6,891 nt of DNA, from the NCBI GenBank assembly GCA_020631675.1, contig JAHDGT010000244.1, positions 1 through 6,891 on the forward strand. The letters are read 5' to 3'. A program made the position numbers and the translations under genes. This DNA is from Bacteroidota bacterium (GTDB lineage Bacteria > Bacteroidota > Bacteroidia > Chitinophagales > UBA2359). Each line of letters starts with the position of its first letter. Position 1 is the stretch's first letter. Below, piece after piece: positions 1 to 5,771 of this stretch. The notes below the pieces were generated by a model. That model was not told where the DNA came from. It did no database searches and saw only the letters and a list, made by a program, of their open reading frames with translations.

Positions 1-40
1 ACAGCAGCAGGCAAGCACCGAATTTTAATGGAAAGCCCGG

Positions 41-152
41 TACCCGCAGTAGAAGGCTGGCGTTTTTTACTAGGATATTGCTGTAGAGAAAATACATGAA
101 TTTTCTCAAACCTATTATCCGATGAGTTAAAACCAGCCTTTTATTGCGGGTA
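41..152. repeat. 112-base nested imperfect palindrome (possible structured RNA or MITE-like element)
   Basis: Bases 41-60 pair with 133-152 over 20 consecutive positions. Eighteen are Watson-Crick pairs and two are G-T (49/144 and 52/141). Around the same centre (96.5) lie two inner pairings: GGATA at 73-77 with TATCC at 116-120, and GAGAAAAT at 86-93 with ATTTTCTC at 100-107, leaving a six-base apical loop. The parts between are unpaired bulges. The shared axis means this is one long hairpin rather than separate repeats. Neither outer arm is followed by a T-run, so it is not a simple intrinsic terminator. A T6 tract (63-68) follows the left arm inside the loop. The tetranucleotide GCCC occurs at 35-38 and 156-159 and could be a target-site duplication, but four bases is weak evidence. 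No second copy was found in the window. It lies downstream of the marC-like gene. Its function is unknown: a small RNA, a palindromic repeat or a miniature element are all possible. Confidence 0.8.
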
Positions 153-164
153 TGTGCCCTAAGC

Positions 165-725
165 TTAGATATTCGATCGGAACATCTGAATAGCGATCGC
201 CAGCAAAATGATACCGAATACTTTACGTAGGGTAGTCATCACTTGTGCTGGGATTTTATTGGATAGCCAATCAGAACTGTATAAGATGGTGTAAATGATA
301 AGCAGGTTTACGATGATCCCTAAACCAATGCTCAATTGATCGAACTCTGCTTTCAAGGAGATGATGGTGGTCAATGTACCCGCGCCTGCCAATAGCGGGA
401 AGGCGATGGGTACGATGCTCCCAGAGCCACCATCGTCATGATGGTCGCGGAAGATGCGGATGCCCATTAGCATTTCCAAGCCGATCAGGAAGATGACGAA
501 TGAGCCGGCTAGGGCGAAAGAGGCTACCTCTAAACCAAGTAAGCCTAAAATGGAGCTTCCGAAAAATAAGAAGCTGAGCATGATCAATGCAGCGGTGAAA
601 GTGGCTATGCCCGCATTGATCTTCATGCCTTGTTTTTTCATATCAATGATCACGGGCAAGTTGCCGATGATGTCAATGACAGAGAACAAGATGACACTGA
701 TGGTAATTACGTTTGAGAAATTCAT
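165..725 (-). CDS. MarC-family (UPF0056) integral membrane transporter
   Basis: The product is 186 residues of very hydrophobic sequence with about six membrane segments, the usual size for the MarC family. Two family hallmarks are visible: DIIGNLPV at residues 18-25 in the first helix, and PIAFPLLAGAG at 106-116, matching the family's P-L-A-I-P-L-L-A-G-P-G signature with Ala for the second Pro. The loop between them carries an acidic and histidine-rich stretch (RDHHDDGG, 93-100). MarC proteins sit in the inner membrane. The name comes from a drug-resistance locus, but a role in resistance is not established, and the archaeal member SnatA transports small neutral amino acids. The start was set at the ATG of 725. 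A 19-residue extension to a TTG at 782 would add an Arg/Lys-rich tail before a natural first helix and overlap the candidate promoter. The leader is A-rich with no clear Shine-Dalgarno. The gene is divergent from the Lrp-type regulator. Confidence in the family is high; the substrate is unknown. Confidence 0.93.
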   Translation of the reverse strand: MNFSNVITISVILFSVIDIIGNLPVIIDMKKQGMKINAGIATFTAALIMLSFLFFGSSILGLLGLEVASFALAGSFVIFLIGLEMLMGIRIFRDHHDDGGSGSIVPIAFPLLAGAGTLTTIISLKAEFDQLSIGLGIIVNLLIIYTILYSSDWLSNKIPAQVMTTLRKVFGIILLAIAIQMFRSNI

Positions 726-779
726 GGGCTGATTTCTTTTTTTTGATTTTAGTCTTAGTCTTTGTGTTTCATTCTGACG

Positions 780-810
780 CAAAAATCATTCAAAAAGTTC
801 ATGATTAAAA
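780..810 (-). promoter_or_regulatory. Candidate Bacteroidota-type promoter for the marC-like gene
   Basis: Read on the minus strand, 787-780 is GATTTTTG, one mismatch from the Bacteroidota -7 motif TAnnTTTG. TTTT at 810-807 lies exactly 19 bases upstream, in place of the -33 motif TTTG. Transcription would start near 773, leaving a leader of roughly 50 bases before the ATG at 725. Both elements are imperfect in an AT-rich region, so this is a suggestion only. Confidence 0.25.
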
Positions 811-819
811 TAGTTGGTT

Positions 820-827
820 TAATTTTG
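820..827 (+). promoter_or_regulatory. Candidate -7 promoter element for the lrp-like gene
   Basis: TAATTTTG is an exact match to the Bacteroidota -7 consensus TAnnTTTG, placed 63 bases before the ATG at 891. No convincing -33 TTTG is seen 19-21 bases upstream; that stretch reads about GTTC at 797-800. In AT-rich DNA an exact match can arise by chance in a gap this size, so confidence is moderate to low. Confidence 0.4.
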
Positions 828-829
828 TG

Positions 830-869
830 TCATTATTGAAATTGTTGCTTTCTGATAGAGTGATAATGA
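830..869. promoter_or_regulatory. Inverted repeat, possible operator of the Lrp-type regulator
   Basis: TCATTAT at 830-836 is repeated as its exact reverse complement ATAATGA at 863-869. The half-sites are 33 bases apart centre to centre, about three helical turns, so they face the same side of the DNA. It starts just after the candidate -7 element and ends 21 bases before the regulator's ATG, a position suited to repression of that gene. Lrp/AsnC proteins are dimers or higher oligomers that often bind phased, AT-rich imperfect palindromes and regulate their own genes. The binding role is inferred from position and symmetry only. Confidence 0.35.
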
Positions 870-890
870 AATTTTAAAAATGAGATAGGT

Positions 891-1364
891 ATGGATAGCT
901 ATCAACTTGACGCGATAGACCACAGAATTTTAGAAAACTTGACACTGGACGCGAGAATGTCTTTTGTACAACTGGCTAAAAAACTGAAAGTGTCGAATAC
1001 TTTGATTCATCAAAGGGTGAAGAAAATGAAGGAGGCGGGCTTGCTGAAACAGGCGGTTTATAAGCTGAATTCTTGGCAGTTGGGTTATCGGTCTTCCGCC
1101 TTTACGCAGATCATATTAAGTGATGCGAAGCTGCATCGGAAAGTGGAGGAGGAGCTATACAAAATCCCTGAGATCGTGGAGTGTGTGAATATAGCAGGGC
1201 GTTATGCGCTGCTGGTAAAGATATATGCGGTTGATAACCGCCACTTGCGTGATATAATTTATGAGCGGATCCACACCATTGAAGGGGTGGAGGGAACGAA
1301 TTCGACTTTCTGTTTTGAAACGGCTTTTACGCGTGGCGTACCTTTACAGCCAGTAGTTGATTAG
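891..1364 (+). CDS. Lrp/AsnC-family transcriptional regulator
   Basis: The product is 157 residues, the normal length for a full Lrp/AsnC protein. Residues about 5-53 form the DNA-binding domain. It opens with LDAIDHRILENL, the typical first helix, and continues through LAKKLKVSNTLIHQRVKKMKEAGLL, the helix-turn-helix with its recognition helix around 36-46. Residues about 68-147 form the alpha-beta ligand-binding (RAM) domain, containing the AGRYALLVKI core strand at 102-111 where this family shows a G-x-y-D/A-l pattern. Such proteins bind DNA as oligomers and usually respond to an amino acid. The gene is divergent from a MarC-family transporter, so that gene and its own promoter are the most likely targets. 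The ATG follows GATAGGT, a weak ribosome site. It is convergent with the App1-like gene, with only 13 bases between the stop codons and no visible terminator hairpin. The family is certain; the effector is not known. Confidence 0.95.
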   Translation: MDSYQLDAIDHRILENLTLDARMSFVQLAKKLKVSNTLIHQRVKKMKEAGLLKQAVYKLNSWQLGYRSSAFTQIILSDAKLHRKVEEELYKIPEIVECVNIAGRYALLVKIYAVDNRHLRDIIYERIHTIEGVEGTNSTFCFETAFTRGVPLQPVVD

Positions 1365-1377
1365 TTCTTGATAAACA

Positions 1378-2763
1378 CTATTCTTCTTTGCTGTCTTTGG
1401 ATTTGGATTCTTTTTCTTCTTCTTCATTGAAGATACTCATCGCTTCTTTTTGCTCGGCGGTATCACTTTGAGCTACCGACTGTAGGGCTTCTTCGCTAAT
1501 AAGTCCGTTTTCAAAAGCATGTTGGGCAGCGGCCAAGGTATCTTCGAATAGCAAAATGGGTACAGTGTCCTCGTTTTCGGCGATTTGCTGTATTCTATTG
1601 GCTCGTTTTTCGTCTTTCACGGAACGGATGTAAATGGCCAATACTCGCCCTGGATGCGCCCTGGCTACTTGTTGGTAGATGTCGGTATCTTTTTCGCCAC
1701 TGTCTCCTATGAGTACGAAGTTCATCTTGGGGTAGGTGCGTAATATTTGTTTGACGCGAGCGATCTTGTGTTGCTTATAATCTATTACGGCCTCATCCTT
1801 ATGCAGTCCGAAATCTCTTAGCAGAATAGGGCCTACGGGAATATCATTCAAAGAAAGAAAGTCGCTCAGTAGGTCATATAAATTCCAAGGTCCATTGCTG
1901 ACGTAGAAAAGAGGGTTGTTTTGAATGCCATCGCCTCCTTTGTGCAGCCCCCAATACCAAGCGGGTACGCCTTTAAATGCGAGTCTTGAATAAGCATTTT
2001 TAAAAAAGGTGAGATAAAGCATTTTCACCTTTGAGATGACGTTGGTTTGTATAACGGTATCATCCAAATCACTAATGATACCGAACTGCGCTTTTCTGGG
2101 TGGGATAAGAATGCCTGCTTTAGCTTCCACTTTACCCTCAAAGCTTACTGGAGCTTCCAGTATGCGAGCACTAACATCTAACCAACGATCTCTGTTCTTG
2201 TGCTTTTTTACTTTATCGGGGCGTACCCAAGCATTGAAGTACCCTTCTTCATCAGTTTGAATTTGAGCTGTGATCGTCCCTATTTGTAACTCAACTGTTG
2301 CATTGGCTATGGGGTCGGTATCAAAGCGTTGGTAGGTGTTGACTAAGTTTTTGATGCTACTATCCGCATCGGTGGAGGAGATTTCTTTGTCTTCGATCAC
2401 TCTTCCTTTCACCCATACTTGATCCCGGGTACCAAAACCAGTGTACAAGAAGATTTTTACTTTTTCAGCTTTATTGCTGCGTTCTTTTAATCTTTCTTTC
2501 GCTATTTTACGCCAGCTATCCACATAACCACCTGTAGATTTAAGCAGCTTACGTCCGCGCACGCGCATTTTATCGCGGGCACGTTTGTTGAAGCGTGAAC
2601 TTCTCTTTTTCTCGGCAGTTTTTTGCTCGTCTTTTTCTTTGTTTAAAGGCTTTGCGGCCTCATTTTCATCGACGGACTCATCTACTTCCTTTGCGAGTGC
2701 GTTAAGTTCTTCCCAGATTTCGTCTTCTATGGATTTCGATTTTGGTCGCTTCGGGTCTGGCAT
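1378..2763 (-). CDS. App1-like phosphatase (DUF2183, HAD superfamily)
   Basis: The product is 461 residues. The C-terminal half matches the App1 catalytic domain. HAD motif I is DLDDT at 232-236 (nucleophile D232, general acid/base D234), motif II is SNGPW at 289-293, the motif III lysine is probably K333, and motif IV is GDSGEKD at 353-359. Residues about 101-220 form a beta-rich domain that precedes the catalytic part in bacterial relatives (FLYTGFGTRDQVWVKGRV). Yeast App1 is a magnesium-dependent phosphatidate phosphatase; the substrate of bacterial homologues is not established. No signal peptide or membrane helix is seen, so the protein is probably cytoplasmic, perhaps bound to the membrane surface. 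Both ends are unusually charged: a Lys/Arg/Glu-rich leader over about 1-100 and an acidic Glu/Lys/Ser tail over 446-461. The start lies 17 bases after the stop of the CPBP protease gene on the same strand, indicating co-transcription. All catalytic residues are present. The family call is strong; the substrate is inferred. Confidence 0.93.
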   Translation of the reverse strand: MPDPKRPKSKSIEDEIWEELNALAKEVDESVDENEAAKPLNKEKDEQKTAEKKRSSRFNKRARDKMRVRGRKLLKSTGGYVDSWRKIAKERLKERSNKAEKVKIFLYTGFGTRDQVWVKGRVIEDKEISSTDADSSIKNLVNTYQRFDTDPIANATVELQIGTITAQIQTDEEGYFNAWVRPDKVKKHKNRDRWLDVSARILEAPVSFEGKVEAKAGILIPPRKAQFGIISDLDDTVIQTNVISKVKMLYLTFFKNAYSRLAFKGVPAWYWGLHKGGDGIQNNPLFYVSNGPWNLYDLLSDFLSLNDIPVGPILLRDFGLHKDEAVIDYKQHKIARVKQILRTYPKMNFVLIGDSGEKDTDIYQQVARAHPGRVLAIYIRSVKDEKRANRIQQIAENEDTVPILLFEDTLAAAQHAFENGLISEEALQSVAQSDTAEQKEAMSIFNEEEEKESKSKDSKEE

Positions 2764-2780
2764 GATGAATGGTTCTTCTA

Positions 2781-3740
2781 TTACTCAGCAGTATGCTGTT
2801 CTGCTAATGCTGGTGCTTCGATTTTAGCCGTTAATTTAGTCCAATTATTCCACTTGTACTTGCGGGCACATAAAAATAAGAAGATCGCACCGAAGATGTA
2901 CCAAGCGAACATATTGGTGAACATATCGATTTCGGCGACTTTCAGTAAAGTTGGTGTTTGGAAAACAGAGCTATCGTGAGACAGTAAAGTAGCTCCCATG
3001 ATGTTGTTCGCCGCATGCATGCCCATTGCGATTTCGATGCCATCATCCATTAAAGTGATGATGCCTAGAAGCCAGCCAACACCTGCATAGTAGAAGAACA
3101 GCCAGTTACCATATTCAGCAACTTCTGGATTACCCATGTGCATTAAGCCGAATAGCGACCCCATGATGAGAATGCCCAATGCTCTACTTTTCGTTCCTAA
3201 ACTCACTGCTTGTAAAAAGTGCCCTCTGAATAAGAGTTCTTCGCAGGTTGTTTGAAAGGGGATGAATAGAATAGCAACGATGGCGGTTAAGAATAAGCCT
3301 GACCAGTTAGTGGTTAGGGTATACTCAGATGGACTAATAAAATAACTGATGCCCTCTACACCTATGTTCAGCAATGCCCATATACCGAAACCGTAGAATA
3401 CTCTGCTCCAATCTAAACGGGGGCGTGCTGTATAGCTTGTTAAAGCAGGACGATCGTGAATAGGTTTGATCAAGAAATGCATGATGATCAGGGTAATGGC
3501 GAAGCCCACCACCATAATGAATAAGCCCAAAGCAGGATGAATACCCATTTTCTCGAAATTGAGTATATCATAGGGGTCTGATAGCTTACTCATGTCAATG
3601 CCGTTGGCAGCGGCTAAGCCAAACAGACCAACAGTGCTGACAATTTGTCCTAAGAAAAGCGCACCAAGAGCAAGAATGAAGCTGATCATATACTTGAACC
3701 AGCGGTTATCTCCTTTATGGTAGAGTTGTGTAATGAACAT
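2781..3740 (-). CDS. CPBP-family intramembrane glutamic endopeptidase (CAAX protease-like)
   Basis: The product is 319 residues with about eight predicted membrane segments. The three conserved motifs of the CPBP/Abi (Rce1-type) family are intact: EELLFRG at 167-173 (catalytic E167 and E168, R172), FGLMH at 197-201 (H201), and HAANN at 242-246 (H242, N246). These residues form the active site inside the membrane, so the protein should be catalytically competent. Relatives include eukaryotic prenyl-protein proteases and bacterial enzymes linked to bacteriocin immunity or peptide processing. Bacteria generally lack CAAX prenylation, so the substrate here is unknown. The ATG at 3740 gives a short hydrophilic N-terminus before the first helix; a later Met at residue 18 is possible but less likely. 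The leader shows no clear Shine-Dalgarno. It is the first gene of a probable two-gene operon with the App1-like phosphatase and is divergent from an ABC exporter, sharing a 97-base control region. Confidence 0.94.
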   Translation of the reverse strand: MFITQLYHKGDNRWFKYMISFILALGALFLGQIVSTVGLFGLAAANGIDMSKLSDPYDILNFEKMGIHPALGLFIMVVGFAITLIIMHFLIKPIHDRPALTSYTARPRLDWSRVFYGFGIWALLNIGVEGISYFISPSEYTLTTNWSGLFLTAIVAILFIPFQTTCEELLFRGHFLQAVSLGTKSRALGILIMGSLFGLMHMGNPEVAEYGNWLFFYYAGVGWLLGIITLMDDGIEIAMGMHAANNIMGATLLSHDSSVFQTPTLLKVAEIDMFTNMFAWYIFGAIFLFLCARKYKWNNWTKLTAKIEAPALAEQHTAE

Positions 3741-3837
3741 GGCGGTTGTTTTAATTAATAGTAGGTGTTTATCTCATTTACTTACGATTGGGGTGTAACT
3801 TTAAACTAGATTTATTAAGACTACGTTCTTTCTGCCT
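3741..3837. promoter_or_regulatory. Divergent control region between the CPBP protease and ABC exporter genes
   Basis: These 97 AT-rich bases must hold the start signals for both flanking genes unless they are read from farther away. On the plus strand TAACTTTA at 3796-3803 matches TAnnTTTG except for the last base, giving a leader of about 30 bases, but no TTTG is found at the expected upstream distance. No good match is seen on the minus strand. No obvious operator palindrome, riboswitch or terminator was found. Confidence 0.4.
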
Positions 3838-5739
3838 ATGAGTGAAGTAAAACCCAAGCGTTCGTGGCGCCGATTTTTTGGCTTATCTGAGCCTATAGAA
3901 GACAAGCGTTTCAAACAAGAATTAAGTTTTAAGGAGAACATCGCCGCACTTAAGAATCTGCCCAGATTCTTGAAAATGATCTGGCTGACCAGTAAGCCAT
4001 TAACGGTGTGGAATGTGCTTTTGCGTTTACTGCAATCTGCTATTCCATTATTGATGCTTTATGTGGGTAAGTTGATCATTGACGAGGTGATCGGAATGGC
4101 ACAGCTCGCACAGTCAGCGGATGGAATAGTGAGTTGGGAGCAGTTGTGGTGGTATGTGGGCATAGAGTTCGGTTTGGCTTTTGCGAGTGATCTATTGAGT
4201 AGAGGTATAACGCTTACCGATGCTTTGTTGGGGGATCTATTTAGTAATGAAAGCTCAGTGCAGCTGATGGAGCATGCTGCTAATTTAGATTTAGCCATGT
4301 TCGAGGATGCGGTGTTTTATGATAAGCTGGAACGAGCAAGGAGGCAAACAACCGGTAGAGTGGTGTTGATGTCGCAATTGTTGTCGCAAGTACAAGATAT
4401 CGTAACGATTAGCTTTCTGGGTATAGGTTTGGTGGTCTTTAATCCCTGGCTGATTTTACTGCTTTTATTAGCGGTGATACCTGCGTTCATTAGTGAGTCC
4501 TACTTCAATAAACATGGTTATTCGCTCACTAGGGGGTGGACGCCTGAGCGTAGAGAGTTGGATTATTTGCGTTTTATCGGCGCTACGAATGAATCTGCCA
4601 AAGAGATTAAAATATTCGGTTTAGCGAATTTTTTGACGGAGCGTTTCAGTCATATCGCGGATCGCTATTATCAAGCGAATAGACAATTAGCGGTACGTAG
4701 GGCTTTATGGGGGGGCTTGTTTCAAACCTTGGCCTCATTGGGCTATTATGTGGCTTATGTGTTCATCATTGTTCAAACGGTTAAAGGTATTTTAAGTATT
4801 GGTGATCTCACCTTTTTGGCAGGCTCTTTTGATCGCTTACGTCGTTTGTTGCAAGGGGTTCTGTCACGATTCAGTACCATAGCTCAACGTTCTTTGTATT
4901 TACAGGATTTGTTCGACTTTTTAGACATGAAGCCTGCGATCACCTCTCCTGTTCAACAAAAGTCGCTTGCTTTTCCGGATCATTTAACAGAAGGGATCGT
5001 CTTTGAAAATGTGAGTTTCAAGTACCCTCAGACGGATATCTGGGCAGTGAGGAATTTGAGCTTTCATTTGAAGGCGGGGGAGAAGTTAGCATTAGTAGGA
5101 GAAAATGGAGCAGGTAAAACGACCGTGACGAAGCTGATCGCACGTTTGTACGACCCGACAGAAGGAAGAATACTGCTGGATGGAAAAGATTTAAAAGAGT
5201 ACGATCTTTCTGATCTACGACAACATATAGGAGTGATTTTCCAAGATTTCGTTCGTTTCAATATGACCGCAGCGGAAAACATCGCCATTGGTCATGTGAG
5301 CGAAAGGGATGATCGACCGAGAATTGTTGAATCAGCAGAATTGAGTTTAGCGGATCAAGTGATCAAGAAGCTGCCCAAAGAATATGACCAAATGCTAGGT
5401 CGTAGATTCGCTGGGGGGAAGGACTTGAGTGGTGGAGAGTGGCAAAAGGTAGCTTTGGGAAGGGCTTATATGCGCGAAGCACAGCTGTTGATCTTGGATG
5501 AGCCAACAGCTGCATTAGATGCGAGAGCGGAATACGAAGTCTTTCAACGTTTTTCCGAATTGACGAAAGGGAAAACCGCTGTATTGATCTCGCATCGTTT
5601 CAGCACAGTAAGAATGGCGGATCGAATCTTAGTACTGAAAAACGGTGGTTTGGAAGAGATCGGCTCTCATGAGGAACTGATCGCTAAAGATGGTATTTAT
5701 GCGGAACTTTTCAATTTACAAGCGGAGGGCTATAAGTAG
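3838..5739 (+). CDS. ABC exporter with fused membrane and ATPase domains
   Basis: The product is 633 residues: an N-terminal membrane domain (about 40-345) followed by one ATPase domain (about 386-620), the half-transporter layout that works as a dimer in the inner membrane. The ATPase motifs are complete: A-loop tyrosine Y396, Walker A GENGAGKTT at 421-429, Q-loop Q469, signature LSGGE at 530-534, Walker B LLILDE at 550-555 with catalytic E555, D-loop ALD at 559-561, and switch H586. The membrane part has hydrophobic spans near 58-80, 102-118, 186-220 and 292-313, plus the coupling segment around KEIKIFG at 255-261. There is no C39 peptidase domain, so it is not a peptide-processing bacteriocin exporter. 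Lipids, peptides or small molecules are possible substrates; the sequence does not decide. The first 40 residues are basic and cytoplasmic. No strong Shine-Dalgarno precedes the ATG. The gene ends 32 bases before the stop of a convergent DUF4403 gene, with no clear terminator between. Confidence 0.95.
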   Translation: MSEVKPKRSWRRFFGLSEPIEDKRFKQELSFKENIAALKNLPRFLKMIWLTSKPLTVWNVLLRLLQSAIPLLMLYVGKLIIDEVIGMAQLAQSADGIVSWEQLWWYVGIEFGLAFASDLLSRGITLTDALLGDLFSNESSVQLMEHAANLDLAMFEDAVFYDKLERARRQTTGRVVLMSQLLSQVQDIVTISFLGIGLVVFNPWLILLLLLAVIPAFISESYFNKHGYSLTRGWTPERRELDYLRFIGATNESAKEIKIFGLANFLTERFSHIADRYYQANRQLAVRRALWGGLFQTLASLGYYVAYVFIIVQTVKGILSIGDLTFLAGSFDRLRRLLQGVLSRFSTIAQRSLYLQDLFDFLDMKPAITSPVQQKSLAFPDHLTEGIVFENVSFKYPQTDIWAVRNLSFHLKAGEKLALVGENGAGKTTVTKLIARLYDPTEGRILLDGKDLKEYDLSDLRQHIGVIFQDFVRFNMTAAENIAIGHVSERDDRPRIVESAELSLADQVIKKLPKEYDQMLGRRFAGGKDLSGGEWQKVALGRAYMREAQLLILDEPTAALDARAEYEVFQRFSELTKGKTAVLISHRFSTVRMADRILVLKNGGLEEIGSHEELIAKDGIYAELFNLQAEGYK

Positions 5740-5771
5740 CGAATGCACGCATACTTATCACGAAATAAACA

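Noticed and set aside
1..99. Plus-strand open frame from the left edge to TGA at 97-99, possibly the tail of a gene
   Set aside because: It has only 32 codons, no recognisable motif, and ends inside the loop of the palindrome. Without sequence to the left it cannot be told from chance.
41..152. Integron attC-type recombination site
   Set aside because: The outer arms do not carry the required RYYYAAC and GTTRRRY core boxes, and no integrase or cassette array is seen.
41..152. Rho-independent terminator for the marC-like gene
   Set aside because: The stem is far longer than a typical terminator, the loop is large, and no T-run follows the outer stem on either strand.
159..168. Ten-base perfect palindrome CTAAGCTTAG over the marC-like stop codon
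   Set aside because: A palindrome this short with no loop occurs by chance, and nothing around it suggests a binding site.
454..732. Plus-strand open frame opposite the marC-like gene
   Set aside because: It is an antisense shadow of a well-supported membrane protein and shows no family motif of its own.
726..782. N-terminal extension of the MarC-family protein to a TTG start
   Set aside because: The added 19 residues are hydrophilic and basic, unlike the family's N-terminus, and the extension runs into the candidate promoter. The ATG at 725 fits the first helix.
5064..5288. Minus-strand open frame inside the ABC exporter gene
   Set aside because: It lies opposite the Walker A to Q-loop coding region, which is clearly conserved on the plus strand; the antisense product has no recognisable features.
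5740..5771. Bidirectional terminator between the convergent ABC exporter and DUF4403 genes
   Set aside because: Only a four-base pairing (ATGC with GCAT, 5743-5752) with a two-base loop is present, with no T-run, so no terminator can be supported.
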